A stretch of 64,000 nucleotides of DNA from contig NZ_CP037452.1 in the NCBI RefSeq assembly GCF_007754425.1, forward strand, positions 1,335,501-1,399,500, written 5' to 3'. The translations under genes and the position numbers were made by a program. The stretch comes from Gimesia fumaroli (GTDB taxonomy: Bacteria; Planctomycetota; Planctomycetia; Planctomycetales; Planctomycetaceae). Shown here piece after piece: positions 55,953 through 64,000 of the stretch; position 1 is the first letter of the stretch, and each line of letters opens with the position of its first letter. Under the pieces are notes generated by a model, which was not told the origin of the DNA, did no database searches, and saw nothing but the letters and a program-made list of their open reading frames with translations.

Positions 55953-56564
55953 TTCGATCTCGATTCGTCCCGATCAATGGTTTCGAAAATATATATTTGG
56001 ATTCTGAAAAACTACAGGGTCTATTACACGACTCTCTATAAGAATAACTGTTTTAAGAAAAAATAGAAATGCCCGTTCCACAACCTCGGAGTCGATCGAA
56101 TTGTTTCACCTGAAAGTGTAGTGAGCCCGGCGTGTATTGGATAGGCTCACGCAGATCAAAACAGGACACACATAACGCGAATTTTAACACCAGAGAATTT
56201 ATTAAAGGTCTTTTTAATCTGTATTTTCTGACGGATCAAAACTGATCAACAAGCAATTTATCCCGCACATGATTCAGGTTGAATCCTATTCCTTTCAAAA
56301 GCCTGACCAGGCGGCAGTGTTCATTTCTAATTTTGTTTGTAGCACAGGCAAGAATGACTTTGATTACGAATTGGAGTGCGCTGGTGTATGAAATTATCTC
56401 TCTCATTCTCTCGGCAGAATCGTTTTTCTCGTTAGGACCGGACCTCTCCTCTGCCGATAAGAGACAAAAGGACAATCTCGAGAAATCATCGGTCTGGGTT
56501 GCGCAATCACGAGTTGCGCGAATAGACGAGGATTCCAGTACAGTCATTTCATGGGGGGGATGGC
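55953..56564. other. Intergenic region, 612 bp
   Basis: No convincing gene is seen. Overlapping frames at 56236-56587 on both strands lack ribosome binding sites and coding character. The part next to tex (55960-56230) is AT-rich and should hold the tex promoter. The part before 56565 should hold the promoter of the secreted-protein gene. Confidence 0.55.
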
Positions 56565-57248
56565 ATGACGACTGCCGTCAAAATTAATACGTATCTGCTT
56601 ATCTTGTTTATGGTTAGCCTGGTAAATGGCCTCGACGCGCAGGCGGGGTGGCCTTTTTGTTCCAAAGAGGAAAAAGAAGCAAAATGGGCGGAGCGCGCCG
56701 CAAGGCCTGTCGGGTCGCGTCAGAAATATAAGTTCGGCGAACTCTGGCCTCCCTATCCCCGACCAACCGGTCCACCACGACGCTTCTGGAATAAATACCA
56801 TAGCGCAACCTATTGGCCTTACCCTTATAACTGCGAAGATAAGGCCTACGTCCGCGACGTCATGGAACGGCAAATTCACAATGGCTGGACTGACCAGACT
56901 ACCTTGTATGCCTATCACTTCGAGCAGGATGGAAACAAACTAACCGAGGCTGGTTTATTACATCTGCGCTGGATTCTGGAACATGCTCCGGAAAGCCGTC
57001 GCACCATTTTTGTGCAGACTGCCAATAAATCGATTGCCAGTCAGGAACGTCTGGCAAATGTGCAATATGCGGCTTCACAAATGGTTGGTGACCAGCGTGT
57101 TCCTTCTGCGATGTTAAGGCTGTCACCCACTTATGGTCGACCCGCGCGTGAAGAAGATCTGAAATACCGTGCGTATGTCGGTTCGATTTTACCTCCGCGC
57201 ATTCAATATACGGCGGGTGGTGGCACAGCAGCAAACGGCGGTAATTAA
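56565..57248 (+). CDS. Secreted protein of unknown function (227 aa)
   Basis: A signal peptide (YLLILFMVSLVNGLDAQA) leads to a Trp/Pro/Tyr-rich stretch (GWPFCSKEEKEAKWAERAA and FGELWPPYPRPTGPPRRFWNKYHSATYWPYPYN). The rest is a mixed fold with DGNKLTEAGLLHLRWILEHAPESRRTIFVQTA, which recalls an OmpA-like alpha/beta segment, but the family is not secure. The ATG follows a G-rich ribosome binding site (GGGGGG, 6 bp before). It lies 67 bp before the AAA+ ATPase gene and with the TPR lipoprotein forms a plus-strand trio. An envelope role is inference. Confidence 0.75.
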   Translation: MTTAVKINTYLLILFMVSLVNGLDAQAGWPFCSKEEKEAKWAERAARPVGSRQKYKFGELWPPYPRPTGPPRRFWNKYHSATYWPYPYNCEDKAYVRDVMERQIHNGWTDQTTLYAYHFEQDGNKLTEAGLLHLRWILEHAPESRRTIFVQTANKSIASQERLANVQYAASQMVGDQRVPSAMLRLSPTYGRPAREEDLKYRAYVGSILPPRIQYTAGGGTAANGGN

Positions 57249-57315
57249 GACCGGCCTTTTTTGTGTTCATTCCGATCGAATTCCCTGTTCAAGTTAGCTT
57301 AATCGTAAACCTGTA

Positions 57316-58860
57316 ATGATAGATCGCCCGACCGACGAGGAATCTCGCAATCCATCCGAGGAGTCATCCCTGGAGTACGAAGAGTCTTCAGAACAGGTGA
57401 TTCGTCCCACGACGAATCACCACGACCTGACTGACCTCTATAGCGATCTGTTTCAGAAAAAACAGACCGCAGCAGATCCGGGCAGTGTTGGACAGCCAGA
57501 GCAGACAGCGGATAAAGTTCCCTTCCCGGGAGCCAAAAACGAAAGAGGAGTGATTCCCGCGCCGCAAACGCTGGAAGAGACCGGTTTATCATTAATTCAG
57601 CTGTGCAATCTGGTTTTGAAGCAGTTGTATTTACAGGGGAGCGCACTGGGAATTGAAATTTCCCGCAGCGCGCATCTGCCGTTCAGCATTATCGATGTGG
57701 CGCTGGCTTTCCTGAAAGATGATAAGTGCATTGAAGTCACCTCAGGGAATATGATCGGCCGTTCTTCGTATCGTTTTAATCTGACTGAACTTGGTCGCAT
57801 CCGTGCGCGAGAAGCCTTTGAACAATGTCGTTATGTCGGGCCCGCACCGGTACCCTTAGACGCTTATGTGCGCCAGTGCCAGTTACAGACCGTGGTCGGC
57901 ATCGAGTGTACGCCGGAACGGCTGGAAGACTCGTTTTCGGATTTCATTATCCGCGAAGGTCTGTTGGATGAATTAGGCCCTGCGGTCTGTAGCGGGCGAT
58001 CTATTTTTATCTATGGACCGCCGGGGAACGGGAAAACCTTAATCGCCAAAGGCCTGGGCCGGTTTCTGAATCGTCAGGGGGGCGAAATTTATGTTCCCTA
58101 TGCGATCCAGATGGAGAACAGCATCATTACGCTGTTTGACCCGACCATTCATCAGACGACCGACGATCACGAACTGGAAGCACGCAATAATACCGATCCG
58201 AAAACTTCCGGCAGAATGCCGGAAATGGAAGACTGGGTCAAACCGGATACGGACTTGCGCTGGCGTCGTATCAGGCGTCCGGTCGTGATAACCGGCGGTG
58301 AGCTGAATCTGGACATGCTCGATTTGCGGTATAACAAAACCAGCAATTTTTATACGGCTCCGCTTCACATCAAAGCCAATGGGGGCGTCTTTCTGATTGA
58401 TGACTTCGGGAGACAGTTGGTCAGTCCCAAAGACCTGCTCAACCGGTGGATTATGCCGCTTGAGGATCGGGTTGACTATTTAACACTGGCGACCGGAAAG
58501 AAATTTGCCATCCCCTTTGAACAGCTTATTGTATTCTCGACCAATCTGGATCCCAAAGATCTGGTCGATGAGGCATTTCTGCGTCGCATTCGTCATAAGA
58601 TTGAAATCAGTGCGCCGTCCCGTGAAGTCTTCACAGAGATTGCCCAGCTTTGTTGCCGCCAGCGGGGGGTCGAATATAGCCCAGTTTTTGTAAGTTATCT
58701 ATATGACACCTACTACAACCAGGGAAAGTCTCCCAGATCGAGCGACCCGCGAGATTTACTGGAGATTCTTCAATCAATCTGTCGATTTAAAGGACAGGAA
58801 CCCATCATTTCTACTCAACTCATATCAGAAGCGGCGCAACGTTTCTTCTGTCAAATATAG
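57316..58860 (+). CDS. AAA+ ATPase with winged-helix-like N-terminal domain
   Basis: This is a cytoplasmic ATPase of 514 residues. After a disordered acidic start comes a helix-rich, winged-helix-like region (about 90-170: LIQLCNLVLKQLYLQGSALG, then IDVALAFLKDDKCIEVTSGNMIGRSSYRF). The AAA+ core follows, with Walker A GPPGNGKT at 234-241, Walker B GGVFLIDDFG near 356-365, a sensor Asn in VFSTNLDP (408-412) and arginines in FLRRIRHKIEI. ATPases of this type without membrane segments occur in planctomycetes near envelope genes. The partners are unknown, but the neighbouring secreted protein and TPR lipoprotein suggest a role in assembly or pilus-like systems (inference). Confidence 0.85.
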   Translation: MIDRPTDEESRNPSEESSLEYEESSEQVIRPTTNHHDLTDLYSDLFQKKQTAADPGSVGQPEQTADKVPFPGAKNERGVIPAPQTLEETGLSLIQLCNLVLKQLYLQGSALGIEISRSAHLPFSIIDVALAFLKDDKCIEVTSGNMIGRSSYRFNLTELGRIRAREAFEQCRYVGPAPVPLDAYVRQCQLQTVVGIECTPERLEDSFSDFIIREGLLDELGPAVCSGRSIFIYGPPGNGKTLIAKGLGRFLNRQGGEIYVPYAIQMENSIITLFDPTIHQTTDDHELEARNNTDPKTSGRMPEMEDWVKPDTDLRWRRIRRPVVITGGELNLDMLDLRYNKTSNFYTAPLHIKANGGVFLIDDFGRQLVSPKDLLNRWIMPLEDRVDYLTLATGKKFAIPFEQLIVFSTNLDPKDLVDEAFLRRIRHKIEISAPSREVFTEIAQLCCRQRGVEYSPVFVSYLYDTYYNQGKSPRSSDPRDLLEILQSICRFKGQEPIISTQLISEAAQRFFCQI

Positions 58861-59071
58861 CTTCTCTCCTGCAATATCTTTAGTAAGCCTTTTATTGAAG
58901 GCCCCTTAAAGCAAATAGATTCATTCATGATCACTCTTGTCCTGGCTCACTGTTCTGTCATCACTGATGGCGGCATCAGACAGTACAACGCCAAGAGTGA
59001 CCGCCATTGGAAGGCCAACATGAAGAATTCAGAATTCAAGTTTTGTAAGTGCACCTCATGGAGGTAATAGA

Positions 59072-60037
59072 ATGTCAGTACGGATGACAAAACAGACATG
59101 GATCGCTGGAATTGCTTGTGCATTACTGGTATGCACCGGTTGCTCTTCCATGCGAGAGAAATTTGTTGCCAGTACAGATGAAGCACCCACAACTTTGAAA
59201 GAGAAGGTGTCTGTTGCTAAGCAGAAGCTGAAGAATCCGGATAAGTTTTATATTACGCATGGACAACTCCAGGAAAAAATGGGTGATATGAATGCGGCCC
59301 GTTCTTCCTACGAAGTGGCTTTGGGTGAGAACCCGAAATCAATTGAAGCCGTTCTCGGTCTGGCGCGTCTGGATCAGGTCGCCGGTCGAAAAGTCGCTGC
59401 TGAAAAAGGATTTCAGAAAGCTCTGGAGATGGCACCGGAAGATCCGAAGGTCCGTGCCAGTATCGGTCAGTTTTATGCGGCTGAGGAAAAGTGGGATCAG
59501 GCAATTGCACTGTTAAAAGATGCTGTGAAGTCGGCACCCGCTGATAAAAACATTCGCTATCAACTGGGTATCGCCATGGCATCCGCGGGCGACTATCAGG
59601 GGTCCATGCCGCATCTGATTCGTGCGGTGGGCGAAGCCGAAGCCCATTATAACATTGGTTACATTCTGAGGGACCGGGGACAACTGCAGGCTAGCGAGCA
59701 GCAGTTTCTTCAAGCCGTTCTGCTGAAACCGGAGTTCAACGAAGCACAGTACTGGCTTGACGAAATCCGTCGCGAAAAAGAGAACCGTCTGATGCTGGCT
59801 GGTGTAACAACCGGCGGTGCCACCGGCAAGATTGGAGGAGCACAACAGGCCTCCTATTCAAAAACGAACCAGAAAAAAACAGCACAAGTCAAACGGCAAG
59901 CACCGGGTATCTCTAAGGGGATGAGCCCGGCCGGCATCTCGACCGCGCCTAAGTCGGCAACGAGTGCGGGGAATACGCCGCCGCCTAATCTGACTGCCGA
60001 ACAGTTAGAGCAGTGGCGGAACCAACGACAGTTCTAG
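59072..60037 (+). CDS. TPR-repeat lipoprotein
   Basis: This is an exported lipoprotein with the lipobox-like CTGC after GIACALLV. At least five TPR-like units follow from residue 50: HGQLQEKMGDMNAARSSYEVALGENPKS, GLARLDQVAGRKVAAEKGFQKALEMAPED, GQFYAAEEKWDQAIALLKDAVKSAPAD, GIAMASAGDYQGSMPHLIRAVGE and GYILRDRGQLQASEQQFLQAVLLKPE. The C-terminal 70 residues are low-complexity Gly/Pro/Ala/Lys. A good ribosome binding site (GGAGG, 7 bp before ATG) supports the start. It resembles tight-adherence or outer-membrane assembly TPR proteins, but the system is not identified. Confidence 0.85.
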   Translation: MSVRMTKQTWIAGIACALLVCTGCSSMREKFVASTDEAPTTLKEKVSVAKQKLKNPDKFYITHGQLQEKMGDMNAARSSYEVALGENPKSIEAVLGLARLDQVAGRKVAAEKGFQKALEMAPEDPKVRASIGQFYAAEEKWDQAIALLKDAVKSAPADKNIRYQLGIAMASAGDYQGSMPHLIRAVGEAEAHYNIGYILRDRGQLQASEQQFLQAVLLKPEFNEAQYWLDEIRREKENRLMLAGVTTGGATGKIGGAQQASYSKTNQKKTAQVKRQAPGISKGMSPAGISTAPKSATSAGNTPPPNLTAEQLEQWRNQRQF

Positions 60038-60061
60038 TTTTTGCAATGAGTTTAATCGAAT

Positions 60062-60099
60062 AAAAAAAACAGGCCCCGATGTGAATCGGGGCCTGTTTC
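60062..60099. terminator. Bidirectional terminator after the TPR lipoprotein
   Basis: AAACAGGCCCCGAT and ATCGGGGCCTGTTT form a perfect 14-bp stem with a GTGA loop, with an A run on the left and TTT on the right. It can end the plus-strand TPR transcript and the minus-strand aminotransferase transcript. Confidence 0.9.
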
Positions 60100-60121
60100 G
60101 TTGACAGTCTTTCATTTGGTG

Positions 60122-61528
60122 TTAAGCAGAGGCGGTTGCACCCTGCAGTTGCTCTGCCAGTTTCACGCACAATCGTTTCAGCAGTGCAATCGATTCTTGT
60201 GCTTCTGTTTCTGTCATCGTCATTGGTGGGCTGACGCGTAAGACATTGCCGGCGAGTGCTCCCAGCAGGTGAATTCCGTCTCCGCCTTCCTCACCCAGGT
60301 AACAGGTTTTGACGAGTTCAATGGCGACTTCCTGGCTGGTTTTGCCACCCAGCTCGGCACATTCGATTCCAAAGACCATGCCTTCACCGCGAACTTTCGC
60401 GATCACACCGGTTTCTTTCAGGCTCTGCAAACCATCGATGTACAGCTTCGAAAGTTTCTGGGTGTTTTCCATCACATCCGTTCCTTCGAACTCATCCAGC
60501 GTCGCCAGGACCGCAGCAGAGGAGAGTGGGTTGGCACTCCAGGTATCAGATGCTTCGCCGTATTTCAGGCTGGCGATGACATCATCCCGACCAACGGCAG
60601 CCGCAACGGGAACGCCGTTTCCAAGACCTTTGCCGAGCACAACAAAATCGGGCTCGACCTGATAATTCTCAAATGCGTACATGCAGCCGGTACGACCGAA
60701 GTTGGCCTGCACTTCATCGAAGATCAACATGATGTCATGGGCACGGCAGAAGTCCTGCAGGACTTTATGATACGCCACTTGCGGATGATAACTTCCCCCG
60801 CCACCCAGGTAGGGCTCGGTAATCAGGCAGTTAATCCGTGTACCAAATTCGGTCCAGAGATCTTCCAGTTCCTTTTGATAGACAGAGGTATCCAGAGTGT
60901 CATTGCATTTGGAAATGTCATCGCATTCCGTGCGGGGGAAGCTGATGAACTTCACGCGCGGATCTCGATCTGCGTCTGTTTCGGAACCAGTGACGGCCCC
61001 TGCCAGCCCTTTTTTGCCGTGGAAACCATATCGAGTCGCCAGAATGATATCCCGCTCGGGGTCACGGTGCAGACATGCCCAGAGTGCTTTTTGAACAGCT
61101 TCCGATCCGGAAGCGGCCCACATGACTTTGTCGCAACGATTGCCCCCTGTGAAGGATTGAATGTTCGCGATCAGGCGTTTGCTGGCTTCCGTTTCAATTT
61201 CCGTCACCGCGTTATACGCCGTCAGTGTCGCTGCTTCGAAGTAGTCGCCTTCTCCTTCGCCGGTAATGTGTTCCGGTTTCCAGCCCAGGTAGTCGCTGAA
61301 GCGTTTCATCCAGCGGCGAGGGTTGTGACCCAGGTTGGCAACCAGCACGCCTGAAGTGAAGTCATACAGGCGACGACCTTCCGGTGTCCAGTGATAGCAA
61401 CCTGCAGATTTCGCCAGTACTGCCTGACTGGGAGTGAAGGTTCTTAATGCCAGTGGTTCTGTCTGAAACAAATCCTGGCGAATGTCATTAGATTGATTTT
61501 CGTTGTCAAACTGAATGGCTGTAGTCAT
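60122..61528 (-). CDS. Class III (PLP-dependent) aminotransferase
   Basis: This is a fold-type I aminotransferase of the ornithine/GABA aminotransferase group. The PLP-lysine is in DFVVLGKGLGNGVPVAAAVGRDDV, and the Asp contacting the pyridine nitrogen is in LIFDEVQANFGRTG. A Gly/Ser-rich phosphate cup is in WAASGSEAVQKALWA. The length (468) is normal. The substrate is not evident. The adjacent Gfo/Idh/MocA dehydrogenase (70 bp upstream, same strand) suggests a two-step catabolic or biosynthetic path for a sugar acid or amino compound. Expression may be controlled by the divergent GntR regulator. Confidence 0.9.
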   Translation of the reverse strand: MTTAIQFDNENQSNDIRQDLFQTEPLALRTFTPSQAVLAKSAGCYHWTPEGRRLYDFTSGVLVANLGHNPRRWMKRFSDYLGWKPEHITGEGEGDYFEAATLTAYNAVTEIETEASKRLIANIQSFTGGNRCDKVMWAASGSEAVQKALWACLHRDPERDIILATRYGFHGKKGLAGAVTGSETDADRDPRVKFISFPRTECDDISKCNDTLDTSVYQKELEDLWTEFGTRINCLITEPYLGGGGSYHPQVAYHKVLQDFCRAHDIMLIFDEVQANFGRTGCMYAFENYQVEPDFVVLGKGLGNGVPVAAAVGRDDVIASLKYGEASDTWSANPLSSAAVLATLDEFEGTDVMENTQKLSKLYIDGLQSLKETGVIAKVRGEGMVFGIECAELGGKTSQEVAIELVKTCYLGEEGGDGIHLLGALAGNVLRVSPPMTMTETEAQESIALLKRLCVKLAEQLQGATASA

Positions 61529-61597
61529 GGTTTTCTCTTTTAGATGACAGAGTGTGATAAAAAATGGGTTACAAAAATTGTTTCAGGTTGTTGTGAG

Positions 61598-62878
61598 TTA
61601 AACGGTTCCGTCGTAAAGCACTTCTGCTTCTGTTGAGCCGGGACGATAAAGCACCAGGCCTCCCTTGTCATCGTTGACACGGACCACGCAGTCGGGCTCG
61701 CCTTGTGCGTGTTTTTCCAGAATCGCTTCCAATGCCTGCACGGTTGCGACGGTCTGGCGGTCTGCGGATAAATCGTTGTAGCTGAAAGAGCGAATCTGTT
61801 CTAAGCGTTGTTGCCGTTCTGATTCCGGGCCGCCAAACTCAATCTGCGCGACTTCACGGGCAAACTGTTCAATAACTTCAATTCCGTAGCCTCGTTGTGA
61901 ACGCTCATTCCACGGCTCAACGAAGGTTCCGTTGAAGTGGTTGTTCATCGAGTTTTTAATCTCAAAGGGAGTCTTGTCTTCGACCGTGCATTCCACACCG
62001 CGTTTGCGAGAGTGTCCATTCCATAGTCCATTGTCGAAACGGAACTGAACTTCCTGTTCGACGTACCCGGGGAAGTTATCCGGTGTGACCCAGGATGTAT
62101 GAATGTCAAACGCGGCTTCACGACCGGATTCATATTCATAGATCATCCGCAACTGACAACTGTCCCAGGTTGGACCGTCTTTATCGCCGACTAATCCACG
62201 CTGACCGGAAGCAGTGAGTGTTTTCAATTTTCCGCCGAACGTGAAATCGATCAACTTGATATAATGCACGGCGACATAGGTTCCGGGGTTGCGTCCCGTG
62301 ATCCATTGGGCAAACTGTTTTCCGGAAATTGCTTTGGGTTCCAACAGAGAGCAATAGCCACTATTCACATGCTTCAGAACATCATCGTACACGAGTGTGC
62401 GGAGTTTTTTGTGATCGGGATCGAAGAGTTTGTGGTAGACCACTTTGGCGGTGACATTATTTTTCTCGGCTAAAGCGACCAGTTCGTCCAACTCTTGCAG
62501 TTTTAAAACCGAAGGCTTTTCCACGATCAGGTGTGTGCCTGCTTCCAGCAGCTTTTTACAGGAATCAAAGTGCCGATCATCGGGAGACGCCACACAGGCA
62601 AAATTCAGACCAGCCGCCGCCATTTCCTCAATCGCGTTGTCACCGGCGTAACTTTCGAAACCGCCTACTTTTTCACTCCGTTCTGCCAGATACTTTTCAG
62701 CTCGGGAGCCGGTGCGAGTTGCGACCGCGTCCAGTGATACTTCAACGGGGCCCGTGGCGCGTTGATAAAGGCCCGTTTCGTAGACCGTTTCAAAAAAAGG
62801 ACGGTAAGTCTCGTCGACAATCATTCCAAATCCGACCAGACCTGCTTTAAGTTTGTTCTGGTTTGTCTCGGTGCTCAT
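61598..62878 (-). CDS. Gfo/Idh/MocA family oxidoreductase
   Basis: This is an NAD(P)-dependent dehydrogenase. The N-terminal Rossmann segment KAGLVGFGMIVDETYRP carries the dinucleotide loop, and FACVASPDDRHFDSCKKLLEAGTHLIVEKPSV holds the characteristic EKP motif. The C-terminal domain is of the usual alpha/beta type. At 426 residues it is slightly longer than typical members. It heads an operon with the aminotransferase and is divergent from a GntR/FCD regulator. A likely operator site overlaps its leader at 62890-62900. The substrate is unknown. Confidence 0.9.
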   Translation of the reverse strand: MSTETNQNKLKAGLVGFGMIVDETYRPFFETVYETGLYQRATGPVEVSLDAVATRTGSRAEKYLAERSEKVGGFESYAGDNAIEEMAAAGLNFACVASPDDRHFDSCKKLLEAGTHLIVEKPSVLKLQELDELVALAEKNNVTAKVVYHKLFDPDHKKLRTLVYDDVLKHVNSGYCSLLEPKAISGKQFAQWITGRNPGTYVAVHYIKLIDFTFGGKLKTLTASGQRGLVGDKDGPTWDSCQLRMIYEYESGREAAFDIHTSWVTPDNFPGYVEQEVQFRFDNGLWNGHSRKRGVECTVEDKTPFEIKNSMNNHFNGTFVEPWNERSQRGYGIEVIEQFAREVAQIEFGGPESERQQRLEQIRSFSYNDLSADRQTVATVQALEAILEKHAQGEPDCVVRVNDDKGGLVLYRPGSTEAEVLYDGTV

Positions 62879-62889
62879 AAGATATCCTT

Positions 62890-62900
62890 AAGTGAATTCA
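62890..62900. promoter_or_regulatory. Candidate GntR operator, proximal copy
   Basis: AAGTGAATTCA lies 12 bp before the oxidoreductase start codon and repeats the core of the longer palindrome at 62986-63001. Binding here would block the ribosome-binding region or early transcription. Confidence 0.45.
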
Positions 62901-62985
62901 ATATATGGGATTTTATTGGCTGGTAATTTCAGTTATATTGCTATAATAAAGATGGATAAAACTTAATAAAGCTGCGAAAATCGCA

Positions 62986-63001
62986 AAAGTGAATTCACTT
63001 T
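62986..63001. promoter_or_regulatory. Candidate GntR operator, distal palindrome
   Basis: AAAGTGAATTCACTTT is a perfect 16-bp palindrome in the 255-bp gap between the divergent oxidoreductase and GntR genes. Its 11-mer core occurs again at 62890-62900. It is a plausible site for the FCD/GntR regulator encoded next to it. Confidence 0.5.
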
Positions 63002-63133
63002 AGGCGTTGAAAGAGGAATTGTCAAGCCTCTTCTCCCCTGTGATAGCCGAAGAATTCCGGGTTTCCACGCGTCGGTCTGCTATGAATCGTATCCTGGATT
63101 TCACCCCCTGGTTCCAATGGAAATGAGACTCTT

Positions 63134-63868
63134 GTGAATAAAGATCCTTCTTCAGTCGTCGAAACGAATGGACAAAATGTCATTGAGGATGAAGAAAGTC
63201 CATCGCTCGTCGATGAGGTGTATCAAAAGCTTTTGTTGCGCATCATCCGTTGTGAACTTCCCGGCGGGACCGAATTAAAAAGCACGCAGCTGGCCCGTGA
63301 AATCGGCGTCAGTCGGACACCTGTGGTGCAGGCACTGGCACGGCTGCAGGCGGACGGCATTGTGATTCAGCAGAAAAATCATCGGGCTGTTGTCAGAGAA
63401 GGGGCCGAGAACTGGCTGGTCGAAATCCATGAACTGCGATTACTGCTGGAACCTTCTGCTGCCGGAATGGCTGCTAACAGGATGGATGCAGAAGAGGTAA
63501 TACGATTACAGGCTCTGGCGTCTGAGGTCAAAATCTGTCAGCAGCAGTACGAAGATGGTGATTTATCCAGCGCTCACTTGCAGAAATGGGGGGCCGCTTC
63601 CCGCGCCTTCGATTATGCCTTACATCTGAGTATCGCAGACCATTGTGGCAATTTGCCGATTTGCGAAGCGATTAACAAATGCTGGAGTTATAAACGCGTT
63701 TCCTATTCTGCAGCCGGTGAATCTCCTGAAATTATGATTCGCGGGCTATATGATCATACTGTTCTCCTGGACTCATTAAACAACGGCGATTCTGAGACGG
63801 CTGCAGCGGCTATGACCATGCATTTGAGAAATGCGGCCCGAATGCGGCCCGACCGTTTGATTGTGTGA
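63134..63868 (+). CDS. GntR family transcriptional regulator, FCD subfamily
   Basis: The winged helix-turn-helix (VYQKLLLRIIRCELPGGTELKSTQLAREIGVSRTPVVQALARLQADGIVIQ) is followed by an FCD-type effector domain of about 130 residues. That domain includes LRLLLEPSAAGMAANRMDAEEV and a His-containing tail (DHTVLLDSLNNGDSETAAAAMTMHLRNAARM), whose histidines could bind metal. GTG at 63134 is used as the start. It is divergent from the oxidoreductase-aminotransferase pair, which it probably controls through the repeated AAGTGAATTCA sites. The effector is unknown. Confidence 0.9.
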   Translation: MNKDPSSVVETNGQNVIEDEESPSLVDEVYQKLLLRIIRCELPGGTELKSTQLAREIGVSRTPVVQALARLQADGIVIQQKNHRAVVREGAENWLVEIHELRLLLEPSAAGMAANRMDAEEVIRLQALASEVKICQQQYEDGDLSSAHLQKWGAASRAFDYALHLSIADHCGNLPICEAINKCWSYKRVSYSAAGESPEIMIRGLYDHTVLLDSLNNGDSETAAAAMTMHLRNAARMRPDRLIV

Positions 63869-64000
63869 CAGATTCTGTTGAATTTGTGAAATGCCGTTGA
63901 AAAGCGAGTCGGATCTTCTCTTAGCTCTTGAAACTTAGCTGAAACCTGTCAAAAATGACTTCGATCTGGTGCAAACCAACAGCGCAGTCGTATCTTCTTT

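Noticed and set aside
56236..56587. Overlapping frames on both strands upstream of the secreted-protein gene
   Set aside because: Neither has a ribosome binding site or protein-like character, and they exclude each other.
60269..61354. Plus-strand open frame of 361 codons
   Set aside because: It is fully antisense to the class III aminotransferase, whose motifs are intact. The frame is open only because of codon bias in the real gene.

Overview
The window reads as a chromosomal segment of a planctomycete, most likely of the Gimesia/Rubinisphaera kind. The evidence is the set of lineage-typical families: a cytochrome-plus-WD40 protein, a DUF1549/DUF1553 protein, a DUF1501 protein with a Tat signal, a PPC-domain protein, an ASPIC/UnbV (CRTAC1-like) protein, a fused aroD-aroE, and a cysteinyl-tRNA synthetase with an altered KMSKS loop. 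The genus is inference. No tRNA, rRNA or CRISPR array was recognised.

Layout. 0-4.6 kb: the 3' part of an HpnN/MMPL-type RND transporter, mnmA, and a CDF cation transporter. 4.6-19.3 kb: a long minus-strand block of exported proteins. It holds cytochrome-WD40, DUF1549/1553, PPC, DUF1501, ASPIC/UnbV, a membrane-anchored five-haem cytochrome with TPRs, and a small Cys-containing secreted protein. 19.5-24.2 kb (plus): a lipid-A-type acyltransferase, a Rieske ferredoxin, a HAD phosphatase, two coupled small genes and glycerate 2-kinase. 24.2-29.2 kb (minus): an HD-GYP protein and the run ispF-cysS-ruvC-ruvA. 29.5-36.6 kb: a lipoprotein with a recognisable promoter, class II aldolase, a 981-residue secreted protein, a small coiled-coil protein and a BASS transporter. 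36.7-41.8 kb (plus): ubiD-ubiE-ubiX (menaquinone-type) followed by mutL.

41.8-45.5 kb is the most mobile part. A complete group II intron (about 42612-44544) with its reverse transcriptase/maturase sits in the outer end of an imperfect inverted-repeat element, a few bases past the stop codon of an oppositely oriented squalene-cyclase-like protein that carries a CxxCH motif. 45.7-46.9 kb is a cupin-TetR operon whose promoter is embedded in a palindromic operator.

47-52.9 kb (plus) is a housekeeping run: aroDE, aroK, prepilin peptidase, hisH, hisA and an EamA transporter. thpR and tex follow on the minus strand. 56.5-60 kb (plus) carries a secreted protein, an AAA+ ATPase with a winged-helix-like N-terminus, and a TPR lipoprotein. 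60.1-63.9 kb holds a class III aminotransferase and a Gfo/Idh/MocA oxidoreductase, divergent from a GntR/FCD regulator, with a repeated palindromic site between the divergent genes.

No defence system or obviously new multi-gene machine was found. The least ordinary items are the intron nested in the hairpin element, the fused b-type/multihaem-c/TPR membrane protein with its ASPIC/UnbV neighbour, the CysRS signature-loop insertion, and the secreted-protein/AAA+/TPR-lipoprotein trio.
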